The translations under genes and the position numbers were made by a program. A DNA stretch of 64,000 nt from Cryptomeria japonica (lineage: Eukaryota; Streptophyta; Pinopsida; Cupressales; Cupressaceae): positions 378,225,766 through 378,289,765 of the forward strand of contig NC_081407.1 of NCBI RefSeq assembly GCF_030272615.1. The letters are read 5' to 3'. Shown piece after piece: positions 1 to 11,651 of this stretch. Below the pieces are notes generated by a model that worked only from the letters and a program-made list of their open reading frames with translations, did not search any database and was not told the DNA's origin. Numbering within the stretch: position 1 is the stretch's first letter; every line of letters starts with the position of its first letter.

Positions 1-963
1 CTATGTAAACGGCGATGCTTGGGCCTCCGTCAACAGCAATAAGAGCTACAGACGGAGGAAGAAGTCATCTTGTCCTTCAATTTGTACATTTAGGTTCAAG
101 GTGTGTAGGTTGCTTTTCTTGATTTCTTAAATGGAACTAGTTATGAATATGGGAAATTGGTTCTTCATCTTTCGTTTCTTCAAAATTAAGAATGATGGTA
201 GGATGGCTAGAAGAACACCCTTCATCGAATCTTCCACAAAATTATTCTTCAAAATCTTCTTCTTCGCTTCTATATCCCATTTGCACAATTAAGATATTGG
301 CCTTCTATATGAATCTCATGAAGGAGTTTTGGCTTCCTAGTTAACTTATTTATTAACTAGTCTTCATTAGTTTACTAATTTGAAAGAAATTAGGACAGGT
401 CTAGTATCTTGTAGAGTCACTATAAAAGTTTTAAAAGAAGATTGTGATTTACCTTCCTCTAAATGTGTTACTAGTATAGGGAGATCCTCTCTCCTCTACT
501 TCCTTGATCTTCTAGAGACCTATTCATTCTTATAGTATATAGTTCAATTAATTCATATATCATACTAAAAACCCCATCTTCATTATTTTCATCATTGATC
601 TTTGAGAACAGATTCAAAAAAGTCATATTGTTTATAGAGATATATGTCTTCTTCTACTACACCCCTCCATGATATTGCATTAGTCATGTAGACTAATTTA
701 ACAATTGTGTTCTTACAAGAGCAATTTGAAGTGATGTGGCAAAGCTTGTTGCAAATATAATAGATTATAGTTTTGGATTGAGGCTTGGGATACTTGCACT
801 TGCAAAGGTAAGTATGCTCGGAGCATGAAAATGATGATGATTAAAGGATCACTTACAAAAAAATGAGTTTGTATTTTTTGTGAGAGTAATGCTTGTGAGT
901 AAAGGGCTAGCAACCAAAGGGGCCAGTTTAAGGAAAGTAAGGACCACGAGACTTGTTTTATTG
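1..963. other. AT-rich flank, no gene recognised
   Basis: No open frame with a recognisable domain, no RNA gene and no terminal repeat is visible. The short open frames here are what AT-rich DNA gives by chance. The right end carries one copy of the 5-bp target duplication of the next element. Confidence 0.5.
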
Positions 964-968
964 CTTAG
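964..968. repeat. Target-site duplication, left copy
   Basis: CTTAG directly precedes the 5' LTR and is repeated exactly at 8797-8801 after the 3' LTR. This shows that both element ends are original. Confidence 0.9.
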
Positions 969-1138
969 TGTAGCATCCTAAAATTGCAACAGTTGCAATT
1001 TCGACTGCATTTGGGTCTTCACGATGGCGATGCAACACGGAACCTGAATGGAGACCCCGAAACTTGTTCATGACATCAAAAACTGCATTTTTCAGCACCC
1101 TGGCCTGATCCTCCTTGCACCCTGTTGTCCCTGGAGGT

Positions 1139-1228
1139 GGGACCATGGCGCCCAATGCCCTGGTCCTTCAAGACTCGGGCGCCCAGTGCCCTGGTCCCCC
1201 AGGACCATGGCGCCCAGCACCCTGGTCC
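1139..1228 (+). repeat. 31-bp tandem repeat in U3 (three units)
   Basis: Three units with the core GCGCCCA...CCCTGGTCC start near 1139, 1171 and 1202. The 3' LTR has one unit (7770-7797). The units lie upstream of the TATA box, so in the 5' LTR they are not transcribed from this promoter. Their sequence resembles the reverse complement of a module found in R/U5 and twice in the leader. Confidence 0.85.
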
Positions 1229-1351
1229 CTGGCCCTATTTTGGGCCCCGTCTCTTATGGGGCTTCGGGTCTTTAAGTTTGTAAATTGGAAAATAATGTTT
1301 CCTGGTCGGCCTAAGGTCGGGAAAATCAGTCTATCAGACCTAATTGACAAG

Positions 1352-1359
1352 TATATAAA
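1352..1359 (+). promoter_or_regulatory. TATA box of the 5' LTR promoter
   Basis: TATATAAA lies in otherwise mixed sequence and is conserved at 7921-7928 in the 3' LTR. Transcription would be expected to start about 30 bp downstream, which puts U3 at roughly 969-1385. The start site is inferred. Confidence 0.6.
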
Positions 1360-2230
1360 CTACATTTCCTCTCTCAAAAAGGGATGAGGACATATGTGTG
1401 CAAAGACGCGGAAGCGATATTCAAACATTCAAACATTCAAGCATTCAAGCATTCCTTCAAGCAATTGAGCATTCTAAGTCTCCATTCAAGGCTAAGTGTT
1501 GCATTCAAGACAAGGATTCAACCATTGAAGAGGAGATCACATACAACATACAACATACTACATACATTACACCTTCGCATGTAAGAATACAAACATTCTT
1601 ACAACAAGGTATCAATACTTGTTTACATTACAAACATTTACATTTACAGCATTCTCATTTCTTGGTTAATTCCAAAACCGGGGTTTGACCTAAAGGCAAA
1701 CCCCTCATCCCTAACCCCCCAATCATCCTCTCTTTTCTGTGTGTAGGTTGCAGGTACACGGCTGTAATTGAAGATCTGGAATCCTTGTGCAGAGACGAAC
1801 AGATCCACCTTCGTTTCGCGGATTTTTCAGAGGACCGTGTGCACGCCGGGCGCCATCGTCCTGTCAACTTTCGGTCAAATTTGCAGAACAACACCGTCTC
1901 GACATTTTACTGCTAATTCCAGTTCCGCAGCTTCATCCCATATCCCTATCTCTGTTTTTAAGCGAATCTTTCCTACTTTACATGCATTCCTAGTTCAATC
2001 ATTCTATCTACATTCTTTACAAAAGAGGGTATCCTTGATGTCTTAACCCTTGAAACTCATTTAGAATCCAATCTTGCATTGCGTGGGATTGGATCTTGTG
2101 GGTTTCAACCCCTCTTTTGAATGTAAAGTCCCTCCTAAGTGAAAACCATCAACCTTAGTGACCTCCCTTCTCTCTCCTTGGAGTTGGGGAGGGGAGAACA
2201 ACTAGGGTTCGATTTTTTCGCTTTACATTT

Positions 2231-2243
2231 TGGTGAACCCGAC
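2231..2243 (+). promoter_or_regulatory. Primer-binding site
   Basis: TGGTGAACCCGAC lies 3 bp after the LTR end. The same site with the same 3-bp spacing follows the related LTR at 17811 (TGGTGAACCTGAC), which supports the call. It is not the initiator-methionine tRNA site used by the Tekay-like and Copia elements in this window. I could not assign the cognate tRNA. Confidence 0.75.
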
Positions 2244-2601
2244 GTGAACATCCTCATTCTGATTATTCATGGTTAGATCTGAAAATTTTGTTTCCTTAAT
2301 TACATTTCCATGTTTCATCTTTTGCAAATTTTAGAGGTTAATTGCATAAAAAACCCTAAAATTTCTTTTTAGTAATTGAGCTTGTGAAATGTTTAATTGT
2401 TAATGCTTGTTTCAGAGCTACCCTTCTATTGCAAATTGTCAATTCATATTTGTGCTTTAATTCTGAAAATTAAGTGGTTAAATGTCAAAACCCTAATTTT
2501 TAAAACCTTCTTGATTCAACCTTTGACTGATAATTTCACTGATCAAAACACTTCCAAATCGGCTGTAACTTTAGATTCCGCAACAAAATCACAATATCTT
2601 T

Positions 2602-3281
2602 CATCTCTGAAAATTTGGAAAAAAGTTGCGAGGACCGTGTGCACCCCGAGCGCCATCGTCCCCGCCTTTTTTTGCAGAATTTCGAGAGCTAGATCTTACT
2701 GTATTTTTCTACTAAAATCCAAAATTTTGGCTGATTTTATCAAATTTAACACTTTCAAAATTAAAGTCAAAGTTGGTCTAGTGATTGCTTGGATAAAGGC
2801 TTATAATCATTCAAAAATTGTTGAAATTGAAATTTTTATCAAAATTGTGTTTCTTACAATCCTAAATCTGAGAAGTGTGTTAGCATTCATTCAAAATTTC
2901 AATGCTTTGTTCAAATTTTTGCAGTTTGTGACTTTTGAAATTAAGTGTTTAATTGCAACAACCTTGATTTCCACTTTCAAATTCGAATTATGCATGAAAT
3001 CGGGTCAACTTTTAAATTTCAAAACTTGCATTGCTTTTGGCATTCCCTCTAAAATCATAAAATTCAAAATTTCAGTTTCCCCCTCTTTTTGAAACTTCAA
3101 ATTTTACATTTTTCAACAATCTTGGTAGGGTTCAATTTTGAGATTGCAACTTTAATTTGGCTTATCTACAGATCATAAAATCACTCAATTTTTTCAGATT
3201 AGCTTTAAAATCATCATAACTTTCATCCCTGAAAATTTTGAAAAAAGTTGCGAGACCGTGTGCACTCCGTTCGCCATGGTC
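2602..3281 (+). repeat. Duplicated leader module, two copies
   Basis: Segments of about 60 bp at 2602-2661 and 3224-3281 are near copies. Each runs from a CATC(T/C)CTGAAAATTT start through AAAAAAGTTGCGAG to ACCGTGTGCAC...CGCCAT.GTCC. The second half of the module also occurs in both LTRs (1831-1861 and 8400-8430). The ends of the module can pair (GGAC with GTCC, or GACC with GGTC) and the middle holds the palindrome GTGCAC. The stretch between the copies is AT-rich leader without a convincing gene. Confidence 0.8.
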
Positions 3282-3408
3282 CCGGAGATTTTTTCTGAAA
3301 TTTTGGGAGATTGTCCTGATTGCATTTAACAGCTTAAATCTAGGAGATTGGCTGATTTTATTGAAATTTGCTACCTCTAAAATTCAAAATCTTCTCTCTC
3401 TTTAGTGC

Positions 3409-6400
3409 ATGAGTTTTACAACAATAAGCCCCACTTACACTATTCCTGTTAGACGAAGCCTTAGAATTAAGTCTTTCCAAGGTGTAATTACCGAGGAGAT
3501 GGAACCTAATTTGAATGGCCTTTTTAACGAGGACATGGGTAATTCCTCTAATCCTCTTAATGATGAAGAAGCTCTCCATGAGGTTTCTGTAGAACAACTT
3601 TCAAAATTGGATAACCAATTTGATGATTTTCGACAATGGATGTCTCAAGAATAGCCTGATAGTGAAGCTCTTTCGTTAATTGAGGGTCTAAAACATATGG
3701 TTCAAAGTGATAAGAATGGAATTGATATTTTGCGTGGTATTGCACACATTGTGGATTCGAATGTGATGCCTATGAAAAGTTGTGCCGAAACCTTAGGTTA
3801 TACACAACCTCCTACTCAAGTCAATCAGTCTATTCCTTTGACAACTCCTATTGCTAGTATACCTACCTTTACATCAAACATAATGACTACTTCAATACAA
3901 GACATTCTGCCTATGATCACCAGTCATGGGGGCAATCCCTCCTCTTCAATCAACCCTCTTCCTTCATTCAATCCGACTTCTTCATTCATTCCTTCAATGA
4001 GTGTCCCTATTATATCTCCACAAATGAACATGACGCAAGGGGGCAATTCATTTAACCATTCCATTCCTCCTCTTAGTGTTCCTCCTTTCCAATCATCTCC
4101 TATGACTAACTATCATAGTGTCCCAGCACCTTACTCTCTACCTTCTTTCAATAACGTAACACCTCCATCACAATCTAACACGTCTAATATGAACTCTTCG
4201 ACTGAAGCGACCATTAACAATCTTGCACAAACTGTCTCTTCTTTACAACAACAAATTGCCTCTATGAATCAATCTAAGTTTAGTGTGCCCACATTTGATG
4301 TTGCGAGCCCACTTTCTCTTGACATTGTTTGAGCTATCCTCCCTAAACATGTTGAAATTCCGCATTTGGAGCTTTATAATGGTAAGGGTGATCCTCTAAC
4401 ACATGTTAAGACCTTTCAAACAATATGTACCGATTTTGCTTATGACCAAAGGTTGCTTGCAAAACTGTTTACTAGAACATTAAGAGATAAATCCCTACAA
4501 TGGTATTTCTCGTTGCCTTCTTATTCTATTTCTTCTTTCGAACAACTTGCAAATGCTTTTATTCAACAATTTCAAAACAATATAAGTCCTAAGGTTACTT
4601 TGATTGATTTAATGCATTGTAAACAAGGTGTTAAAGAAAAAGTGACTGATTTCATTGGTAGATATAAGCATTTGTATGCTCAAATTTCTTTTCCAGTGCC
4701 TGACAATGATATTCAAAGAATCTTTATTTCTAATTTACAAAAAGATATTAGGGAAAAACTCCTATTTTCTGAGTTTACTTCTTTCCAATAGTTGTGCACA
4801 ACTCTTCACAATTATCAACTGACTGTGAGTCAAATGGAACAAGCAAATCCTTTGGCTCTGAGTGATAAGGGTGATAGTAGTCAACAACCATTTGGGAAGT
4901 TTAAACCGAACAGAGAGTCCATTAAATTCAATGAAAACATCATCAACAACAATGTGAATGCAGCATCAGGTGTGCTTCCTATTTCTAAGTTTTTCAAGAA
5001 AGAAAGAAAGTTTACTCCTTTGAATGAATCATTGCATAGTATTATGAATAAGTTATTGGAACAAAATGTGCTTACCCTTCCTCCTATAAGGCAAATAGAT
5101 CCTGCAAAGATTAATTCACCCTATTTTGATAACAAATCTTTTTGTCAATTTCATCGTCATCCTGGGCATGATACTGAAAAATGTTTTGCTTTGAAGGGTA
5201 AAATTCAAGATTTGATTGATAATAATACTATCTTTGTTTCTGGTGTGGATGATAAAGGCAACACATCTGTAGCTCCTCCTAACCAAAATCTTCAGATTTT
5301 TACTGATCCATTGCCTTCTCATACCTCTAATGCAATTGATACTACTGATTCCTCTGTCTCACCTGATGATCTTGTGTCTATGACTCCTAAAGTGATTAAC
5401 TTTGTGGAGCAGCAGAAAATCCCTAAAGAACCTTCCATCACATTTGAATCGAGTGAAACTATCAGGGCACCTGATGGTCCTTTATATATAGTTGCAAAAG
5501 TCAAGAATACACCTTGCCGTGGAGTGCTTATTGATCCTTCTTGTATGGTTAATGTCATTACTGAAGAATTTCTTTTTACTTTGCAATTGAATCAAGTGAT
5601 CTATGATGAAACAAATGTGGTTGTGAAACTATTTGATGCATTTTCTTCTCCTGCAATTGGTTCTATTACATTACCTATTGAGGTCCATAACAAATCCCTT
5701 GTTGTGGACTTTGCTATTATTCCATCATCTGAACAATTTCGTGTGAAGCTAGGCTATCCTTGGCTATCTTCCATGAAAGCTATTGCTTCTCCTATTCACA
5801 AGTGCTTGAAATTTCCCCATAATGGTGAAGTTGTTACTGTCAATCATAGTCTCTTTAAACCAGCTGAAAGAACTTCTAGCGTTCCTATTGATTACTTTTG
5901 GCCTAAACAATTCCAATCTCTTCCTCCGCGAAGTGATCATCTTTTCAAATCTTATCAAAAGTGGAAAAAGGATATGATCCTATCTCTAAGTGAACCTAGA
6001 ACACCCAAACTTGATATTCCTATCGTTCTTGAGAAGGAGGTTCTTCCTTTGAAAGATAAAACTAATGTCTTTCCTCAAGAAGATTCTGAACCCATTCCTA
6101 TGAATGTGACTATGTCTATATCTAATAAAATTTCTAAAAGTAGACCTATACCTCCTCGTCATGATGGACTTGGTCTCCTTCCTAAACCAAATATTCCTCC
6201 CTTATATGGAGTAGTTCCTCCTCCTTCCTCTTATGGAGAGAAGAGACCTTCCTCTTCTCCTATTATTCAACCTAAGAGACCACAACCTAAACACCCAAGT
6301 GATAAGGATGAGAACATTCCTCCTCCTCAATCTCCTCAACTTGCTACTAAGACTAGACGAAATCATTCTGCATGTGAATGCCGACGAAAGCGTCATCTTA

Positions 6401-6852
6401 GAGCTCAAGCAGCTGCTTCTCAAACTTTGCAATCCCCAAAAACACCTTCAGCTAGTATTATTCCATTTTCTCCTCAGCCGAAAATTGAGCCAAAATCTCC
6501 TAAACATAAGATGCATGATGGTCTTGATCCTGTGCGAGTTAAAGATCCTATTTTTATAAATCTTGATGATGACATAGATGAAAATGTTATGCATGATGAA
6601 AATGTTACTTCTGTTCATTCTGATAGTGAATATGAATATGTTGATGTTGATAACCATTTATCTAATGAATTTTCTAAAGCACTTATCCTAGCTCCTAGAC
6701 AAGAACAACGTGGCTCGGAACATGAACATAGCCCTTGTTTGGATCTTGTGATAGCTCCATCTGCTGTGTTGGATGTTCCTCCTCTAGCATGTTTCCTGCC
6801 TTCCCGAAATATTGATCAGCAAGATCGGGGGGTAGATGACATGCTAGACTAG
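3409..6852 (+). pseudogene. Gag / protease-like polyprotein with unknown C-terminal extension
   Basis: One reading frame of about 1,147 codons is broken by three in-frame stops: TAG at 3652, TGA at 4330 and TAG at 4789. Codons on both sides of each stop continue the same protein. Rough layout: N-terminal serine/proline-rich part; retrotransposon gag domain at residues 315-480, with LYNGKGDPLTHVKTF at its start; a zinc-knuckle variant CQFHRHPGHDTEKC near residue 580; a protease-like fold near residue 710, where the catalytic motif reads LIDPSCMVN instead of a D-[TS]-G form; and LGYPWLSSMKAI. This order and the knuckle resemble Tat-lineage gag-pro. The last 300 residues or so are proline-rich, then basic (CECRRKRHLRAQ), then acidic, in place of reverse transcriptase; I do not recognise them. 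The ATG at 3409 follows a pyrimidine tract ending in AG (3390-3405), a possible splice acceptor. The protease is probably inactive. Confidence 0.8.
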
Positions 6853-7599
6853 TTCATTAGCATAGCAGACTCTCTCCTCCTCTCTTGATCTCTTTTGTTA
6901 CTTCTTCTATGTGTTATTCTCACTCTTCTATTTGTTGTCCTTAGTGTTGTCTACTTGAGGACGATGCAAAGCATTGAGATCTCTTTTGGTCTCTCTCATG
7001 TTGACTGAAAAGACACATGTGTTCCCTTCTTCTAGGTGACCTTCCTTGATTGGGGAATGAAGAACAATTATGCATACATACATATGATATACATGAATTA
7101 TCATATAGCATACTGACCCTGAGGAAAGCGAAGTCACCTTGTGCTTTGTGTTTTGTGTCTATTATCCTTGGGCTTATCTCACACTTGGGGGCTAAATCCT
7201 TGTGATAACGTGCTCCTTTCTCATTTCTTATATGTATCACTACCTTAAAGCAATCACCCCCAGTGAGGCGTGTGCGATCGCTTTAATGTAGGGGGGCATA
7301 CATCTCGTCATATCTTTTCAAGATACATGAAAATTTCTTAACAAATGTAGCTTTGCCTTGAAAATTTTTGATATCTTTCTTGCATGACTCATAGTGAGGG
7401 AACCTTACTATTGACAGTCATGGTTCTCCCTCGTGATCTTCCCTTTTACTTTGTCAATCGAAGTCGTAAGATCCTTAGTCCACTGGGGGCTTGGTGTATC
7501 TTGCCTCCTTGACGTGGTGAAAGTTTCTCAATGTTGTTTCCTTGTACTTTACTGGAAGTATGAGCATACGCTTATACTCCAGCTAAAGTGGGGGCTAAA
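6853..7599 (+). other. Element 3' untranslated region
   Basis: This is the non-coding stretch between the gag-like frame and the 3' LTR. It contains three G-rich polypurine-like motifs with a GGGGGCT core, at 7186-7197, 7484-7492 and 7585-7599; only the last touches the LTR. No protein-coding signal is seen. Confidence 0.6.
7585..7599 (+). promoter_or_regulatory. Polypurine tract
   Basis: AAAGTGGGGGCTAAA ends one base before the 3' LTR start TGTAGC, the expected place for the plus-strand primer. Confidence 0.75.
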
Positions 7600-8796
7600 T
7601 GTAGCGTCCTAAAATTGTGACACTTGCAATTTCGACTGCATTTGGGTCTTCACAATGGTGATGCAACACGGAACCTGAATGGAGACCCCGAAACTTGTTC
7701 ATGACATCAAAAACTACATTTTTCAGCACCCTGGCCTGATCCTCCTTGCACCCCGCTGTCCCTGGAGGTGGGACCATGGCGCCCAGTGCCCTGCTCCCTG
7801 GCCCTATTTTGGGCCCAGTCTCTTATGGGGCTTTGGGTCTTTAAGTTTGCAAATTGCAAAATAATGTTTCCTGGTCGGCCTAAGGTCGGGAAAATCAGTC
7901 TATCAGCCCTAATTGACAAGTATATAAACTACATTTCCTCTCTCAAAAAGGGAGGAGGACATATGTGTCCAAAGACGCGGAAGCGATATTCAAACATTCA
8001 AACATTCAAGCATTCAAGGATTCCTTCAAGCAATTGAGCATTCTAAGTTTTCATTCAAGGCTAAGTGTTGCATTCAAGACAAGGATTCAACCATTGAATA
8101 GGAGATCACATACAACATACAACATACTACATACATTACACCTTCGCATGTAAGAATACAAACATTCTTACAACAAGGTATCAGTACTTGTTTACATTAC
8201 AAACATTTACATTTACAGCATTCTCATTTCTTGGTTAATTCCAAAACTGGGGTTTGACCTAAAGGCAAACCCCTCATCCCTAACCCCCCAATTGTCCTGT
8301 CTTTTCTGTGTGTAGGTTACAGGTATGCGGCTGTAATTGAAGATCTGGAATCCTTGTGCAGAGACGAACAGATCCACCTTCGTTTCACGGATTTTTCGGA
8401 GGACCGTGTGCACGCTGGGCGCCATCGTCCCGTCAACTTTCGCTCAAATTTGCAGAACAACACCATCTCGACATTTTACTACTAATTCCAGGTCCGTAGC
8501 TTCATCCCATATCCCTATCTCTATTTTTAAGCGAATCTTTCCTACTTTACATGCATTCCTAGTTCAATCATTCTATCTACATTCTTTACAAAAGAGGGTA
8601 TCCTTGATGTCTTAACCCTTGAAACTCATTTAGAATCCAATCTTGCATTGCATGGGATTGGATCTTGTGGGTTTCAACCCCTCTTTTGAATGTAAAGTCC
8701 CTCCTAAGTGAAAACCATCAACCCTAGTGACCTCCCTTCTCTCTCCTTGGAGTTGGGGAGGGGAGAACAACTAGGGTTCGATTTTTCCGCTTTACA
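7600..8796 (+). repeat. 3' LTR of the Tat-like element
   Basis: It begins TGTAGCGTCC and ends CGCTTTACA. It has one 31-bp U3 unit (7770-7797), a TATA box at 7921-7928 and the R/U5 module at 8400-8430. CTTAG follows at 8797-8801. Confidence 0.93.
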
Positions 8797-8801
8797 CTTA
8801 G

Positions 8802-9605
8802 TAAAATTTTGAATATATTTGTTCTGATTGATGAAATGAATTATTTCAATTTCAGCCATATCAATGAGATGAATCAAAGAACAAGTAGCAATAATTGTTG
8901 GTGTAATAGGGATATTACCTAGCTACTTCCACTATTAGGTCATTTTTATGCCTTATCATTTAAGTTTACTTAAGGTATACATAGGATACTTATCACTTTA
9001 TGTCTCATATCATAAGATTAAGATACTTTCATAATCTTATGATATCCTACATGTCTCATCTTGACCTATGTAATCAAGGGGTTCTATTTATAATCTCATT
9101 CATTCATATTGTAAACTTGCATTCATTGATAGGAATATAGTTTATTCATGTCATATTGATCTGCTCATTTTTTTGTGCATTCCATTAGACCTCTAGATCT
9201 TGGGTGGCTATCTCCATAGTCAAATCTTAAAATATTTACCTTTCTAGATTCTATAAAAGAAATGGTTTTATCAAGAATATCATATGGAATAGCTTCTAAA
9301 TATTTGCATTCGATAACAATATTGTTAGAGCATTTTGTTTTATAGGAAAATAATCTAAACTAGACTTTTTTTTTCAAGCTAAGACAAAACAAAGTAAGGT
9401 ACTACAATAATCACTTTCTCTAAATTGAGATTTTTTGGCAAAATTTTCCAAAAAAATCTCTAAACTAGTCACATAAACATACTTTCTCACTATCTTCTCC
9501 TCCATATAACCCCTTGGATCAAATAAGGGTATAATTTTCAATGCTCTCAAGTTATACATAGTAATATCTTTTTCACATTGTTTTAAGTTTCATATCTCAT
9601 GGTAG
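8802..9605. other. AT-rich spacer, nothing recognised
   Basis: No coding domain, RNA gene or terminal repeat is visible. Confidence 0.45.
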
Positions 9606-10110
9606 TGGTTACTCTTGTCATATGATTGCTATTGTGTAGATGGGTCCTTGAGCCCTGGTTTAATCCCATTTTTTTTATCTATATCAAAGATATTCTTGGC
9701 ATCCTCACTCAATGGCGATCAAGATCTCCCTACCCAGATTAACCTATCTCTAAATTTGGAAAATGGGTGCAGAAGTTTGAGTATGGGTACTCTTCGGTTA
9801 TTTGTCATGCTTGTAAGGAGAAAAATAAGGATGAAACTTTCCCTATTTCCCAGGAGATTCAAAATATTGATTCTAATCAAGGGAGTTCCCCTTTGGATTG
9901 TTCAATGATATATAATGCTTTGGCTTCTAATGATGGATGTGCCACCCTGATTTTAGGATGGTTCATTTTTGCTTTAGTTATTCCGCCTCTTGTTGTTTTG
10001 TTGTTTTGGAGCTATTTTGTTTTGTTGTTTTGTTGGGATTAATGCTTCATCTTTCTCTTTGCACAAGGGATCAGGGCCCTTTCAAAATCCCTTCTTATCT
10101 AATTAAAAAC
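9606..10110 (+). pseudogene. LINE ORF1 fragment joined to a LINE-like 3' end
   Basis: One frame gives DLPTQINLSLNLENG. After a one-base shift near 9765 another frame gives QKFEYGYSSVICHACKEK. Together they resemble the end of the DUF4283 region and the first half of the zinc knuckle of plant L1-type ORF1 proteins (the W-QKVEYE-C-x2-C pattern). About 60 codons later comes a T/G-rich stretch, and then GGGCCC...CTAATTAAAAAC at about 10074-10110, which resembles the 3' ends of other LINE copies here. The fragment is short and frameshifted; the call rests on motif resemblance. Confidence 0.4.
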
Positions 10111-11650
10111 ACTCATTGATGATGGATCATTATAGTCCCCCCTCTATGCTTGGATTTAAAAATAGAATGAACTCTAACTGCTTGTTTAATTCTAATAGAA
10201 TATGACATTAGGGTACCTAGGTAGCATAAGAGGTTGTTCACTACATTATTCCACCTTAATGATAGTTAATGTTAAGGATTTAATGAAACAAACTCTTGTT
10301 CATGGATCACCTTCTTAGCCTCCTATGGATGCCATTCTTTGTGTGGTCTACCACATGACCATAATCAGGGTCTTAATAAATGTATTAGATACTCTCTATT
10401 ATCAATAAGAGAGTTATCATAATATAGTCGTGGTGAGTGGTTACAAATAAGATTAGTGGGTCCATAGTTCCCACTTGGTTTGTACTTAGAAACATTATCA
10501 TTTCTTAGTTGTATGGAAACTACAAATTCATGCATCTAGGCAACAATACACACTAGCTATTATATGATTCCACTAATGAGAAAAGCCTAGTCAATCTTAT
10601 AGTTTGTGGAATTAGTCATGTCCCTCATATAGAATATCTATATATGGAGTATTCTTGCCTATATATTACCTATTATTTTGCTTAATAATGTGATTATTTC
10701 ACATACATCATAAAAGTGCCCTTCTAATATGTTTGTGCATCAATATTGAAACCATATTTTTATTAACCAACCAATGATAAGAATTATCTTAAACACGCCT
10801 CTATATTTTATTCCCACTAGCTTTAATAATCAACCATAATAACCTTAACAATGCATCGACGACAACAATGCCTAATAAATCATCAATTGTCTTAGGTGAA
10901 TCTAGCCAAAGCCAACCCATCAAATCCACTAATCTCCCTTGCATCCCAATCATAAAATTTTATGGTTGTTGGAACAAGCTTGGGAGATTCAAGAGATATA
11001 AGGAACATTGAAACTTCCAAAATACCGAAGGAACAAATATAATTAGCTAACACATCTTCTTTTGGGAATTTTTGTATTTAGTTCTTCCTTTGCAAATCAA
11101 CATACCCTATTTTGGTTTCCCAAATATTTACTAAATAACTTTGAAGATAAATTGGGAAGAGAATCCATCATATAGATATTTCTTTTCAATAGCCTTAGAG
11201 GACATTGTTTTGTCTATCATTTATTATAATAGCTAATACCCAATTTTTTTATAAGATAACAAGCAAAACCTCCTCTTCATAAACTATGTTTTCCTTAATA
11301 ATCCAAGAATGAAAAAAGGAACCCACATAAAAATTACTTACTCCCTACCATGAAGGCAAAAGAACATCCAATTTAAAGATAGATGTACCAAAAGGAAAGA
11401 AATATCACCTCAAAATCTGTCTTGAACTTATACATTGAATCTATACACACGAGAATCCCCTTAATAACTCTCTCACAACTTTCAATGCTAGAAGAATGAG
11501 TGTTTTCACAAGACTTTCACACTATGATATTTATATCAAGATTCACTTACATAGTTTTAGAGTCAAGCTAACCCATTCTCATGAGTAGTTTACATGAACC
11601 CCTCATAAGAATGGATGACTTAGTACTCATTTCATCAAAGTGATGCTCAT
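10111..11650. other. AT-rich spacer, nothing recognised
   Basis: No coding domain, RNA gene or clear repeat boundary is visible. Confidence 0.45.
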
Positions 11651-11651
11651 A

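Larger units (their letters stand above)
969..2227 (+). repeat. 5' LTR of the Tat-like element
   Basis: It begins TGTAGCATCC and ends CGCTTTACA, the same ends as the copy at 7600-8796. It is 62 bp longer than the 3' copy. The difference is accounted for by two extra copies of a 31-bp unit in the U3 region (1139-1228). A TATA box lies at 1352-1359. Mismatches between the two LTRs are mostly transitions, several at CG sites. Confidence 0.93.
969..8796 (+). mobile_element. Non-autonomous Ty3/gypsy (Tat-like) LTR retrotransposon
   Basis: The element starts TGTAGC and ends TTTACA. It has LTRs of 1,259 and 1,197 bp, a primer-binding site 3 bp after the 5' LTR, a polypurine tract directly before the 3' LTR, and the exact 5-bp target duplication CTTAG at 964-968 and 8797-8801. 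The internal part encodes only a gag-like region, a degenerate aspartic-protease-like region and an unknown C-terminal extension. No reverse transcriptase, RNase H or integrase is present. Known plant elements of this design (TR-GAG or LARD type) need enzymes from a related autonomous element. The Tat assignment rests on the gag knuckle and the protease-region motifs. Confidence 0.9.

Noticed and set aside
2397..3092. 231-codon open frame in the leader of the Tat-like element
   Set aside because: The product is dominated by Phe, Lys, Ile and Asn as expected from AT-rich DNA, has no domain, and overlaps the duplicated leader module.
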